From positions 38,280-102,279 of the forward strand of contig NZ_LDJJ01000015.1 in the NCBI RefSeq assembly GCF_001431465.1: a DNA stretch of 64,000 bases, in the 5' to 3' direction. How positions within the stretch are numbered: position 1 is the first letter of the stretch; every line of letters starts with the position of its first letter. A model generated the notes under the pieces. That model saw only the letters and a list, made by a program, of their open reading frames with translations. It was not told the origin of the DNA and did no database searches. The stretch is from Stenotrophomonas terrae (GTDB taxonomy: Bacteria; Pseudomonadota; Gammaproteobacteria; Xanthomonadales; Xanthomonadaceae). This document shows, piece by piece, positions 55,979 to 64,000 of the stretch. The position numbers and the translations under genes were made by a program.

Positions 55979-56566
55979 ATGAAACTGCGTTCCCTGCTTC
56001 TCCCCAGCATTGCCCTGATCGCGCTCGCTGGCAGCGCCCACGCCGCACCGCAGATCAATGGCAAGCAATTGACCGTGGGTGCAGCCGATGTGCAGCAGTA
56101 CCTGGATGGCAGCTTCCCGCGCACGCAGAAGGCACTGGGCGGGCTGCTGGCCCTGACCGTCAGCCAGCCGCACCTGACCCTGCCGCAAGGCAGCCGCCTG
56201 GACCTGGGCTTCAACCTGGCCATGGCCGCCGGCGGCTCGTCGATGCCGGTGGGTGATGTCCAGATCAGCAGCGGCCTGCGCTACGACGCACAGACCCAGG
56301 GCTTCCACCTGGACCAGCCCACGGTCGATGGCTTCCGCCCCAGCGCTGCCGGCGGCGGTGAACTGGATTCCAGTACCCGCAGCCTGCTGAACAGCTGGCT
56401 GGCCGACTACGCCCGCCGCGAGCCGATCTACAAGATCGACCCAGCCATCGCCAAGGTGATGGGCGTACTGCAGGTGAAATCGGTCGGCATCCAGAACGGC
56501 CGCATCGCGGTGGACTTCAACCAGAACCTGGGCAGCTTCGTGCCGCAGGGTTTGCTGGGGAACTGA
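55979..56566 (+). CDS. DUF1439 (YceB-like) exported protein
   Basis: This 195-residue protein has a signal peptide (KLRSLLLPSIALIALAGSAHAAP). The mature part matches the DUF1439/YceB tubular lipid-binding-like fold: INGKQLTVGAADVQQYLDGSFPRTQKALGGLLALTVSQPHLTLPQGSRLDLGFNLAMA, then VGDVQISSGLRYDAQTQGFHLDQPTV, and a C-terminal YKIDPAIAKVMGVLQVKSVGIQNGRIAVDF. E. coli YceB is a lipoprotein, but this one has no lipobox Cys. It probably works in the periplasm, perhaps on lipids. Function is unknown. Confidence 0.82.
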   Translation: MKLRSLLLPSIALIALAGSAHAAPQINGKQLTVGAADVQQYLDGSFPRTQKALGGLLALTVSQPHLTLPQGSRLDLGFNLAMAAGGSSMPVGDVQISSGLRYDAQTQGFHLDQPTVDGFRPSAAGGGELDSSTRSLLNSWLADYARREPIYKIDPAIAKVMGVLQVKSVGIQNGRIAVDFNQNLGSFVPQGLLGN

Positions 56567-56587
56567 GCGGCACTGTCACTGGAAAGC

Positions 56588-56613
56588 AAAGAGGCCGCGA
56601 TTGCGGCCTCTTT
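56588..56613 (+). terminator. Terminator of the DUF1439 gene
   Basis: An 11-bp perfect stem (AAAGAGGCCGC / GCGGCCTCTTT) with loop GATT is followed by CATTTT. It lies 21 bases after the stop. Confidence 0.88.
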
Positions 56614-56627
56614 CATTTTGCTTACTT

Positions 56628-56757
56628 GTGGGAGCGGCGTAAGCCGCGAAGCTGACGGTGTGTCAGCTTGGAAGCAGCGTATTCCCCGGAGGGCCGCACA
56701 ACAGCAAATTGATGACATCTGAGCTGGCAGTAGCTTCGCGGCTTACGCCGCTCCCAC
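56628..56757. repeat. Inverted pair of palindromic repeats
   Basis: GTGGGAGCGGCGTAAGC...GAAGC (56628-56652) and its exact inverted copy (56733-56757) flank 80 bases. They sit between the DUF1439 terminator and the end of the SET-domain gene. Confidence 0.88.
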
Positions 56758-56782
56758 AAAGTCAGGCGCTGCTGCCAGGGAC

Positions 56783-57250
56783 TCAGCGCTTGGGCTGCAG
56801 CATGGTGCCGGTGCACTTGGGCGAACCGCAGCGGCATTCCCAGATCTTCTTCAGGCGCGGGGTGTGACGCTCAGCCAGGGTAATGCCGTAGTTGTAGGTC
56901 AGCTCTTCGCCAGCCTTGATGTCGCGGATAGCTTCAATGAACACCTTGTCGGCCGTGCGGTCGTCGCCTTCGGCTTCTTCGATCATCGCCTCGCAATTCG
57001 GATCACAGCTGTGGTTGATCCAGCGTGCGTCATTGCCTTTGTAGTTGGCGTCGATAACGTAGTCGTCGTTCAGGGTGAACAGGAAGGTGTGGCCGGTCTC
57101 CACATCGCCCGCGTCATCTGCATCCACCTCGGCATGGGTACGGCGCTTGCCCTTGTATTCAATGACGCGCTCGCCCTTCTTGATATCCGCCACGGCGAAG
57201 ACGCCGTTGCCGTGGATGGAGGATTTGCGCGCCTGGATCTTCTTGGGCAT
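56783..57250 (-). CDS. SET-domain protein lysine methyltransferase
   Basis: This 155-residue protein has a complete SET domain and post-SET motif. KIQARKSSIHGNGVFAVADIKKGERVIEY starts the fold. The SAM-binding motif is WINHSCDPNCEAMI, the catalytic Tyr motif LTYNYGIT, and the zinc-binding post-SET is WECRCGSPKCTGTML. SET enzymes methylate lysines of proteins, usually histones in eukaryotes. Bacterial copies in Chlamydia act on histone-like proteins. ATG 57250 is chosen; ATG 57256 two codons upstream is possible. It lies near an HU protein with a Lys-rich tail, a plausible but unproven substrate. Confidence 0.88.
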   Translation of the reverse strand: MPKKIQARKSSIHGNGVFAVADIKKGERVIEYKGKRRTHAEVDADDAGDVETGHTFLFTLNDDYVIDANYKGNDARWINHSCDPNCEAMIEEAEGDDRTADKVFIEAIRDIKAGEELTYNYGITLAERHTPRLKKIWECRCGSPKCTGTMLQPKR

Positions 57251-57380
57251 GTACATGGCCGGGACTTGAGTGAGGCGGTGATTCTCCCCCATCGGGCAGG
57301 ACAACCCAAGGGGAGCACTGCAATCAATGCAGGGAAGACGGCCATCAACGTCACCGGGGCAAGGGATGTGGGCTCTGACT

Positions 57381-57835
57381 CCCTCTCCCCTTGCGGGAGA
57401 GGGCTGGGGAGAGGGGAGGCCTTTGACGCCCCATCTCTTCATCCTGAAGAAAGAGCAAGCGGCTGCGCCACTCCCCTCTCCTGCCTTCGGCATCCTCTCC
57501 CGCAAGGGGAGAGGAAACGGCAAGCGGCTGCGCCGCCCCTCCCCTGCCTTCGGCATCCTCTCCCGCGAGGGGAGAGGAAACGGCAGGCGGCTGCGCCGCT
57601 ACTTTTCTTGTCTTCGGCAATCTCGCGCGAAGGAAAGGAAGGCATCAGGTTCACTCAATGCCGCTTTTTGCCCCCTCTCCCCTTGCGGGAGAGGGCTGGG
57701 GAGAGGGGAGGCGTTTGCTCCCCATCTCTTCGCCCTGAGGAAACAGCAAGCGGCTGCGCCGCTCCCCTCTCCTGCCTTCGGCATCCTCTCCCGCAAGGGA
57801 GAGGAAACAGCAAGCCGCTTCACCGCCCCTTCTGC
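57381..57835. repeat. Complex of direct and palindromic repeats between SET gene and suf operon
   Basis: CCCTCTCCCCTTGCGGGAGA plus GGGCTGGGGAGAGGGGAGGC occurs at 57381 and again at 57673. CCTTCGGCATCCTCTCCCGC with its GGGGAGAGGAAAC half and AGCGGCTGCGCCG is repeated at 57484, 57547 (63-base period) and near 57776. The gap 57251-57852 holds only these repeats and no gene. Confidence 0.88.
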
Positions 57836-57852
57836 CACCTGAACAACAGAGC

Positions 57853-57881
57853 TTGGACCCTTTCGCGAGAAAGCGTACAAT
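57853..57881 (+). promoter_or_regulatory. Sigma-70 promoter of the suf operon with internal palindrome
   Basis: TTGGAC (57853-57858), a 17-base spacer and TACAAT (57876-57881) lie 32 bases upstream of the SUF regulator start. The spacer contains CTTTCGCGAGAAAG (57860-57873), an inverted repeat with 5-bp arms. TGGACC and GGTCCA (57854-57859, 57885-57890) flank it. These are candidate sites for autoregulation by the Rrf2-type protein. Confidence 0.75.
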
Positions 57882-57913
57882 TTTGGTCCACATTGATACC
57901 CCCCAATCCCGCA

Positions 57914-58360
57914 ATGCTCCGCGTCACCAAGCTTACCGATTACGCCACCGTCGTCCTGACCGTGCTCGCCGCACGGCCAGCCGAAGTGCTGAGCGCGACC
58001 GATCTGGCTGAAGCTGCCGGATTGGAGCCCCCCACCGTCAGCAAGCTGCTCAAGCCGCTGGCCCAGGCCGGTCTGGTCGAAGGCCTGCGCGGTGTGCATG
58101 GCGGCTACCGGCTCACCCGTCCCGCCTCCGAGATCACCTTGATCGAGATCCTGGAAGCGATGGAAGGTCCGCTGGCCATCACCGAATGCAGCCAGGAGCA
58201 GAGCCAGTGCGGCCTTGCCGGGCAGTGCGGTGTGCGCTCCAACTGGCGGCTTATCAATGACGTGGTTTCCGATGCCCTGCGCGGCGTCACCCTCGCGCAG
58301 ATGCTGCACCCCTTACCGCTTGCCGACCGTCGCCGCATCAGCGCCGACGTCGTCTCCTGA
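57914..58360 (+). CDS. SUF system Fe-S cluster assembly regulator (Rrf2 family)
   Basis: This 148-residue Rrf2-type regulator is of the Xanthomonas SUF-regulator kind. The winged helix-turn-helix is in the first 65 residues (LTDYATVVLTVLAA, LSATDLAEAAGLEPPTVSKLLKPLAQAGLVEGLRGVHGGYRL). Three cysteines, Cys92, Cys99 and Cys105 (TECSQEQSQCGLAGQC), match the Fe-S ligand region of IscR. It likely senses cluster status and controls the operon it heads, starting 19 bases before sufB. The strong promoter just upstream carries palindromes that could be its binding site. Confidence 0.95.
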   Translation: MLRVTKLTDYATVVLTVLAARPAEVLSATDLAEAAGLEPPTVSKLLKPLAQAGLVEGLRGVHGGYRLTRPASEITLIEILEAMEGPLAITECSQEQSQCGLAGQCGVRSNWRLINDVVSDALRGVTLAQMLHPLPLADRRRISADVVS

Positions 58361-58379
58361 ACAACCGTAGGCAGCCCTG

Positions 58380-59855
58380 ATGGCCACCGAGATCCTCGAA
58401 AACGTCGGCACCGCCGACAGCCCGAACCGTGAAATCCACGAACAACTGGGTCGCAAATACGACGCCGGCTTCGTCACGCTGATCGAATCCGAATCCTTCC
58501 CGCCCGGCCTGGACGAAGACGTCATCCGCGCGCTCTCGGCCAAGAAGGAAGAGCCCGAGTGGATGACGCAGTGGCGACTGGATGCCTATCGCCACTTCCT
58601 GACCATGCGCCAGCCCGACTGGGCCAAGCTGCAGATCGGCCCGATCGACCTGCAGGCCTTGAGCTACTTCTCCGCGCCGAAGGGCCCGAAGTACCAGTCG
58701 CTGGACGAAGTTCCCAAGGAACTGCTGGACACCTACGAGAAGCTCGGTGTGCCCTTGCACGAGCGCGCCAAGCTGGCCGGCGTCGCCGTGGATGCGGTGT
58801 TCGACTCGGTTTCGGTCGGCACCACCTTCCGCAAGGAACTGGCCGACAAGGGCGTGATCTTCTGCTCCATCTCCGAAGCCATCCGCGAATACCCGCAGCT
58901 GGTACGCAAGTACCTGGGCTCGGTGGTACCGGTGGGCGACAACTATTTCGCCGCGCTCAATTCAGCGGTGTTCTCCGACGGCAGCTTCGTGTTCGTGCCG
59001 GCCGGCGTGCGCAGCCCGATGGAACTGAGCACCTATTTCCGCATCAACGCCAGCAACACCGGGCAGTTCGAGCGCACCTTGATCATCTGCGAAGACAAGG
59101 CCTACGTCTCCTACCTGGAAGGCTGCACCGCGCCGATGCGCGATGAAAACCAGCTGCATGCCGCCGTGGTTGAGCTGGTGGCGCTGGAAGATGCCGAGAT
59201 CAAGTATTCAACCGTGCAGAACTGGTACCCGGGCGACGAGAACGGCGTCGGCGGCATCTACAACTTCGTCACCAAGCGTGCCGAATGCCGTGGCGCGCGC
59301 TCCAAGGTGACCTGGACCCAGGTGGAAACCGGCTCGGCCATCACCTGGAAGTACCCGTCCTGCGTATTGCTCGGCGATGACTCGGTGGGCGAATTCCACT
59401 CGGTGGCGCTGACCCATCACCGCCAGCAGGCCGATACCGGCACCAAGATGATCCATGTCGGCAAGCGCACCAAGAGCAAGATCATCTCCAAGGGCATCAG
59501 CGCCGGCCATGGCCAGAACACCTATCGCGGTCTGGTGCGGGTGGACCGCGGCGCCGAGGGCGCGCGCAACTACACCCAGTGCGACTCGTTGCTGATCGGC
59601 AAGAAGTGCGGCGCCCACACCTTCCCCTATATCGAGGTGAAGAACCCCAGCGCCACCGTCGAGCACGAGGCCACCACCTCCAAGATCTCCGACGACCAGC
59701 TGTTCTATTGCCGTGCGCGCGGCATCGACCAGGAAAACGCGGTGTCGATGATCGTTGACGGCTTCTGCAAGCAGGTGTTCAAGGAATTGCCGATGGAATT
59801 CGCGGTGGAAGCCAAGAAACTGCTGGAAGTGTCGCTGGAAGGATCGGTCGGATGA
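58380..59855 (+). CDS. sufB: Fe-S cluster assembly protein SufB
   Basis: This 491-residue scaffold subunit of the SufBCD complex builds Fe-S clusters in the cytosol. Conserved blocks include [37 protein letters not shown] at the start, [53 protein letters not shown], and [30 protein letters not shown] at the end. The stop overlaps the next start by 4 bases (ATGA). Length and sequence are typical. It is second in the suf operon. Confidence 0.98.
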   Translation: MATEILENVGTADSPNREIHEQLGRKYDAGFVTLIESESFPPGLDEDVIRALSAKKEEPEWMTQWRLDAYRHFLTMRQPDWAKLQIGPIDLQALSYFSAPKGPKYQSLDEVPKELLDTYEKLGVPLHERAKLAGVAVDAVFDSVSVGTTFRKELADKGVIFCSISEAIREYPQLVRKYLGSVVPVGDNYFAALNSAVFSDGSFVFVPAGVRSPMELSTYFRINASNTGQFERTLIICEDKAYVSYLEGCTAPMRDENQLHAAVVELVALEDAEIKYSTVQNWYPGDENGVGGIYNFVTKRAECRGARSKVTWTQVETGSAITWKYPSCVLLGDDSVGEFHSVALTHHRQQADTGTKMIHVGKRTKSKIISKGISAGHGQNTYRGLVRVDRGAEGARNYTQCDSLLIGKKCGAHTFPYIEVKNPSATVEHEATTSKISDDQLFYCRARGIDQENAVSMIVDGFCKQVFKELPMEFAVEAKKLLEVSLEGSVG

Positions 59856-60262
59856 GCCGCCTACCGCTACTCCTGCTGGCGCTGCTGCCGTTCGCCGCCT
59901 CCGCTGCGTCGGCGGGCAAGGCCTGCGATGACGCCCGCACCCAGTTGGATATCAACGAGTGCGCGGCGGCCGAAGCCACCGCCGCCGATGCCGAGCTCAA
60001 CGCCGTATACCGGCAGGTGATGCAGCAGCTGCAGGGCCAGCCCGTCGCCATCGACAAGCTGCGCGCCGCCCAGCGCCTGTGGATCCCGCTGCGCGATGCC
60101 GATATCGAAGCGCGCTACCCGGTTGGCAAGGACGAGGATCCGCGCATCCTGTACGGCTCGGTGTATCCGATGCTGTATTCCAGCAACAAGGCCGCATTGA
60201 CCCGGCAGCGCACGCAATGGCTGCGCGCCACCTTCCTCGATCGCGCCGAAGGCGAGCTCTGA
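59852..60262 (+). CDS. LprI/DUF1311-family exported protein, embedded in the suf operon
   Basis: This 136-residue protein has a signal peptide ([20 protein letters not shown]). It matches the DUF1311/LprI family: [38 protein letters not shown], then [22 protein letters not shown], and a C-terminal [13 protein letters not shown]. Two cysteines near residues 25 and 37 probably form a disulfide. LprI of Mycobacterium inhibits lysozyme. The gene overlaps sufB by ATGA and precedes sufC by 36 bases, so it is translated inside the Fe-S operon. A periplasmic protein in this position is unusual, and its link to Fe-S assembly is unknown. Confidence 0.88.
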   Translation: MSRLPLLLLALLPFAASAASAGKACDDARTQLDINECAAAEATAADAELNAVYRQVMQQLQGQPVAIDKLRAAQRLWIPLRDADIEARYPVGKDEDPRILYGSVYPMLYSSNKAALTRQRTQWLRATFLDRAEGEL

Positions 60263-60298
60263 TCGCCCCGCACCCTACATATTGAAGAACGCACCCTC

Positions 60299-61063
60299 AT
60301 GCTGAAGATCGAAAACCTCCACGCAAGCATCGGCGACAAGGAAATCCTCAAGGGCCTGTCGCTGGACGTGAAACCGGGCGAAGTGCACGCCATCATGGGC
60401 CCGAACGGCGCCGGCAAGTCCACCCTGGGCAATGTGTTGTCCGGCCGTGAAGGCTATGACGTCACCGCCGGCACCGTGCTGTTTGAAGACAACGATCTGC
60501 TGGAGCTGGAACCGGAAGCGCGCGCCGCCGCCGGCCTGTTCCTGGCCTTCCAGTACCCGGTGGAAATCCCTGGCGTCAACAACACCTACTTCCTGCGTGC
60601 CGCGCTCAATGCGCAGCGCAAGGCGCGCGGTGAGGAAGAACTGGATTCGATGCAGTTCCTCAAGCTGGTCCGGCAGAAGCTGGCCGTGCTGCACCTGAAG
60701 GACGAACTGCTGCACCGTGGTGTCAACGAAGGCTTCTCCGGTGGCGAGAAGAAGCGCAACGAGATCTTCCAGCTGGCCGTGCTCGAGCCGAAGCTGGCGA
60801 TCCTGGACGAAACCGACTCCGGCCTGGATATCGATGCGCTCAAGAGCGTGGCCGATGGCGTCAACGCCCTGCGTTCGTCGGAACGTTCGTTCCTGGTCAT
60901 CACCCATTACCAGCGCCTGCTCGATTACATCAAGCCGGACGTGGTGCATGTGCTGGCCGACGGCCGCATCGTCAAGACCGGTGGCCCGGAACTGGCGCTG
61001 GAGCTGGAAGCGCACGGTTATGACTTCCTGAAGGACCGCGTGGTCCGCGAGGCGGCCAAGTAA
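60299..61063 (+). CDS. sufC: Fe-S cluster assembly ATPase SufC
   Basis: This 254-residue ABC-type ATPase powers the SufBCD scaffold. Walker A is GPNGAGKST at residues 34-42. The signature is FSGGEKKRNEI, Walker B is LAILDETDSGLDIDAL, and the switch His is in VITHYQRLL. Its stop overlaps the sufD start as TAATG. It is cytosolic. Length is normal for SufC. Confidence 0.98.
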   Translation: MLKIENLHASIGDKEILKGLSLDVKPGEVHAIMGPNGAGKSTLGNVLSGREGYDVTAGTVLFEDNDLLELEPEARAAAGLFLAFQYPVEIPGVNNTYFLRAALNAQRKARGEEELDSMQFLKLVRQKLAVLHLKDELLHRGVNEGFSGGEKKRNEIFQLAVLEPKLAILDETDSGLDIDALKSVADGVNALRSSERSFLVITHYQRLLDYIKPDVVHVLADGRIVKTGGPELALELEAHGYDFLKDRVVREAAK

Positions 61064-62358
61064 TGACTGCCCTGCTAGATTCGTTGCGCGAATCCTTCGC
61101 AACAGCCCGCACATCCATGTGCGGGGATTCAACGAAAATCGCCGAACGGGAGGAGATTCTTGAGGCTGCGCTCAAGACCGGCCTGCCCGCCGCCCGCAAC
61201 GAGGCCTGGAAGTACACCTCGCTGCGCCAGCTCGAACGCCGTAACTTCACCGCCGCACCGCTGCAGGCACCCGACATCGATGCAGCACTGCTGGCCGACA
61301 TTCCGTCGCCGCGTCTGGTCTTCGTCAATGGCCGCCACAGCGTTGCCCTGAGCGACCTGTCCACGCTGGATGCCGGCGTGCAGGTGCGCACCTTGTCGGC
61401 CGTACAGAAGGACGAGCCGGAGGCATTGCGCTTCCTCGGCCGTCGCTTCGAACATGCCGAAGAAGTGTTCGCCCAGCTCAACGCCGCACTCGCCGATGAA
61501 GGCGTGCTGGTGCAGGTTGCCGAAGGCATCCTCAGCCAAACCCCGCTGCATCTGGTTTTCGTCAGTGCGGCAGACAGCAGCGACCATGCCTGGCATCACC
61601 GCCACCTGATCGAGCTGCGCCGCGGCGCTGTGTTCGGACTGGTCGAACATCACCTGCAGGCTGGCGACAGCGCGCATCTGGACAACACCCTGGTGCACGT
61701 CCACATCGCCCAGGACGCCGTGCTGTCGCATGCCCGCGTGCAGGCCGACAGCGCGCGTGCCACGTCGCTGCTGCGCACCGATGCGGTGCTGGCCCGCGAT
61801 GCGCAGTACCGTCGCATCGATCTGGAACTGGGCGCTGCGCTGAGCCGTCATGAGCTCAACGTGCGCCTGGAAGGCGACAACGCCAAGCTCACCGCCAATG
61901 GCGTGCTGCTGGGCACCGGCCGCCGCCATATCGATACCCGCCTGGGCATCGAGCACATCGCCAAGGACACCAGCGCCGAGCTGGTCTGGCGCGGCGTGGC
62001 GGCCAACCGCAGCCGCGTGGTGTTCCATGGCGGCATCAACATCCGCGAAGGCGCGGATGGCACCGATGCCAACCTGTCCAACAAGAACCTGCTGCTGTCG
62101 GCCGACGCCGAGATCGATACCCAGCCGACGCTGGTGATCGATGCCGACGAGGTCAAGGCCGCGCACGGCGCCACCGTCGGTCAGCTTGATGCCAATGCGC
62201 TGTTCTACCTGCGCACGCGCGGCGTGCCGGCCGAACAGGCCCGCGCCATGCTCAGCGCCGCCTTCTGCCACGAGCCGCTGGCCGCCGTGAAAGGCGTTCT
62301 CACCGAAAAGCTGGCCCGTCATCTGGACCTGGCACTGCAACAGGCAGGCATGGCATGA
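61063..62358 (+). CDS. sufD: Fe-S cluster assembly protein SufD
   Basis: This 431-residue SufBCD subunit is a paralogue of SufB. Marks are RNEAWKYTSLRQLERR near residue 45 and the C-terminal KNLLLSADAEIDTQPTLVIDADEVKAAHGATVGQLDANALFYLRTRGVPAEQARAML. It overlaps sufC upstream (TAATG) and sufS downstream (ATGA), so the genes are coupled. SufD helps iron entry and complex assembly. A normal member of the family. Confidence 0.97.
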   Translation: MTALLDSLRESFATARTSMCGDSTKIAEREEILEAALKTGLPAARNEAWKYTSLRQLERRNFTAAPLQAPDIDAALLADIPSPRLVFVNGRHSVALSDLSTLDAGVQVRTLSAVQKDEPEALRFLGRRFEHAEEVFAQLNAALADEGVLVQVAEGILSQTPLHLVFVSAADSSDHAWHHRHLIELRRGAVFGLVEHHLQAGDSAHLDNTLVHVHIAQDAVLSHARVQADSARATSLLRTDAVLARDAQYRRIDLELGAALSRHELNVRLEGDNAKLTANGVLLGTGRRHIDTRLGIEHIAKDTSAELVWRGVAANRSRVVFHGGINIREGADGTDANLSNKNLLLSADAEIDTQPTLVIDADEVKAAHGATVGQLDANALFYLRTRGVPAEQARAMLSAAFCHEPLAAVKGVLTEKLARHLDLALQQAGMA

Positions 62359-63611
62359 ACCTCAGTTCCCCGCGTCCGATCCAGCACCCGGCCAGCGCCC
62401 CCGACTGGGAGCGCGTGCGCGCTGATTTCCCGCTGCTGATGCGCGAAGTCAACGGCAAGCCGCTGGTGTATTTCGACAACGCCAACACCGCGCAGAAGCC
62501 GCTGTCGGTGATCGGCGCGGTGGACGAGTTCTACCGCCGCTACAACGCCAATGTCAGCCGCGCCGTGCATGCGCTGGGCACCGAGGCCACCGACGCCTAC
62601 GAGGGCGCGCGCAACAAACTGGCGCGCTTCCTCAACGTGCGCGCCGATGAGCTGGTGCTGTGCAGTGGCACCACCTTCGCGATCAATCTGGTGGCGTATT
62701 CGTGGGCCTTGCCGCGACTGAAGGCCGGCGACGTGATCCTGGTTTCGCGCATGGAGCACCATGCCAACATCGTGCCGTGGCAGCTGATCGCCCAGCGCAC
62801 CGGCGCGACCATCCGCGTGGCCGAGATCAGCCCGGACGGCAGCCTGGACCTGGACGCGTTGCATGCAGCGATGACGCCGGAAGTGAAGCTGCTGGCGCTC
62901 ACCCATGTCTCCAACGTGCTGGGCACCATCAACCCGGTCCGCGAGATCTGCCGTGAAGCGCGCAAGCGCGGCATCATCACCGTGATTGATGGCTCGCAGG
63001 CTGCGCCGCACCTGCTCATCGACGTCGCCGCCATCGGCTGCGACTTCTATGCGGTGACCGGTCACAAGATGTGCGGCCCCACCGGTACCGGCGCGCTGTG
63101 GGCACGTCGCGAACACCTGCAGGACATGCCGCCCTTCCTCGGCGGTGGCGAGATGATCAAGGAAGTCAGCTTCGACGGCACGGTGTTCAACGATGCCCCG
63201 CACAAGTTTGAAGCCGGCACCCCGAACATCGCCGGCTTCATCGGCCTGGGCGTGGCCGTGGACTATATGGAAGCGCTGGGCCGCGAGCACATCGAGGCAC
63301 GTGAGCAGGAACTGCTGGCCCACTTCACCGAAGAGCTGCAGCATGCCGAAGGCGTGCGCATCTTCGGCACGGCCCCGCACAAGGCGGCGGTGGTGTCGTT
63401 CCAGATCGAAGGCGCACATGCCCACGACCTGGCTACCCTGCTCGACCTGCAGGGCGTGGCCGTGCGTTCGGGCCAGCACTGCGCGCACCCGCTGCTGCAG
63501 TACTACGGCGTCGCCGCCACCTGCCGCGCCTCGCTGGCGTTCTACAACACGCATGAAGAGATCGAGTCCTTCATGGCCGCGTTGAAGAAAGTGCGCACCC
63601 TGCTGGGCTGA
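62355..63611 (+). CDS. sufS: Cysteine desulfurase SufS
   Basis: This 418-residue PLP enzyme takes sulfur from cysteine for Fe-S assembly. PLP-binding Lys238 is in VTGHKMCGPTG, the persulfide Cys376 is in RSGQHCAHPLLQ, and LVYFDNANTAQKP and NYRRYNANVSRAVHALGTEATDAYEGAR-type blocks mark the N-terminus. It is the last suf gene in view; no sufE or sufU follows inside the window. The 63612-64000 stretch after it holds only repeats. Confidence 0.97.
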   Translation: MNLSSPRPIQHPASAPDWERVRADFPLLMREVNGKPLVYFDNANTAQKPLSVIGAVDEFYRRYNANVSRAVHALGTEATDAYEGARNKLARFLNVRADELVLCSGTTFAINLVAYSWALPRLKAGDVILVSRMEHHANIVPWQLIAQRTGATIRVAEISPDGSLDLDALHAAMTPEVKLLALTHVSNVLGTINPVREICREARKRGIITVIDGSQAAPHLLIDVAAIGCDFYAVTGHKMCGPTGTGALWARREHLQDMPPFLGGGEMIKEVSFDGTVFNDAPHKFEAGTPNIAGFIGLGVAVDYMEALGREHIEAREQELLAHFTEELQHAEGVRIFGTAPHKAAVVSFQIEGAHAHDLATLLDLQGVAVRSGQHCAHPLLQYYGVAATCRASLAFYNTHEEIESFMAALKKVRTLLG

Positions 63612-63627
63612 TAGCCACGCTGCAGTT

Positions 63628-64000
63628 GTGGGAGCGGCATAAGCCGCGAAGCTGAAAATCCAACAGCGCAAAGCCTAATCCCTCCCAAACCCTCCCCTTG
63701 CCTACGGCAAAGGGAGGGGGGTGTAGTGCCGAGCCATGCTCGGCAAGGGCTTCACCGGTAGAGCTTCAGCCGAGCATGGCTCGGCACTACAGACGCGAGG
63801 CCACGGCTGCTTCCGCCTGCGAAGAGCTAACCCCTCCCCAGCCCTCTCCCTGCCTGCAGCAAAAAAGAAGAGTGATGTAGTGCCGAGCCATGCTCGGCAA
63901 GGGCTTCACCGGTAGAGCCTCAGCCGAGCATGGCTCGGCACTACAGACGCAAGGCCACGGCTGCGTCCCCTGCGAAGCGCTAACCCCTCCCAACCCTCCC
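63628..64000. repeat. Repeat cluster after the suf operon with a ~154-bp direct duplication
   Basis: One GTGGGAGCGGCATAAGC...GAAGC copy (63628-63652) is followed by a CTCCCCTTGCCTACGGCAAA hairpin. Then comes a unit beginning GTAGTGCCGAGCCATGCTCG at 63723 and again at 63877. Each unit carries the GTAG palindrome twice, facing inward, then ACAGACGC-AGGCCACGGCTGC and GCTAACCCCTCCC. The second copy runs off the window end. Confidence 0.88.

Overview
The window looks like chromosome of a Xanthomonadaceae gammaproteobacterium, most likely Stenotrophomonas or a close relative. The GC content is high, most genes have clear relatives in Xanthomonas/Stenotrophomonas, and the intergenic spaces are full of palindromic repeats starting GTAG (the SMAG type known from Stenotrophomonas maltophilia). 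Family-typical markers are the fused aspartate kinase/diaminopimelate decarboxylase, the MurD2-MurL pair, the Xanthomonas-type SUF regulator, and a TonB receptor + MFS + alpha-glucosidase sugar locus. I see no tRNA, rRNA, CRISPR array, prophage or insertion sequence.

1-5 kb: a glycoside 3-oxidation set. A GMC-type FAD dehydrogenase, its Tat-exported small subunit, a cytochrome c, a DUF1080 (3-keto-disaccharide hydrolase-like) protein and two TIM-barrel isomerases occupy two convergent operons. 5.2-7.7 kb: ssb, a LacI-family regulator and an SseB-like protein. 7.9-19.4 kb: an alpha-glucan utilisation locus with a periplasmic GH13, an MFS transporter, a GH97 alpha-glucosidase, a TonB receptor and a cytoplasmic-type GH13 alpha-glucosidase. 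It is tied together by three near-identical LacI-type operators (TGCATACGTATTCA core).

19.6-27.6 kb: housekeeping genes: ispB, a small HhH protein, a dienelactone hydrolase family protein, murD2-murL (with a palindromic repeat inserted in frame inside murL) and lysAC. 28-34 kb: three PhzF paralogues in a row, a 12-unit AAC microsatellite just upstream of the third, and small metabolic genes (SGNH hydrolase, CHM isomerase, VOC protein, lipoprotein, membrane protein). 34.1-34.6 kb is a five-copy ~120-bp tandem array of intergenic repeats.

34.6-51.1 kb: what I read as a locus for polyhydroxybutyrate / 3-hydroxybutyrate oligomers: two TonB receptors, a PHB-depolymerase-type esterase, a GntP permease, an alpha/beta hydrolase, a MaoC (R-hydratase-like) protein, a transporter-like hybrid histidine kinase, a LuxR response regulator, a 3HB-oligomer hydrolase and an AlkK-type acyl-CoA synthetase. 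No 3-hydroxybutyrate dehydrogenase is present, so the gene set suggests a CoA-ligase/R-hydratase route. This is the best candidate for an undescribed system here.

51.3-57.3 kb: an amidohydrolase, a glycine-zipper surface protein, OsmC, an HU protein with a Lys/Ala-rich tail, small conserved proteins and a SET-domain methyltransferase. 57.9-63.6 kb: the suf operon (regulator, sufB, an lprI-like gene, sufC, sufD, sufS) behind a clear sigma-70 promoter. The window ends in another repeat cluster.
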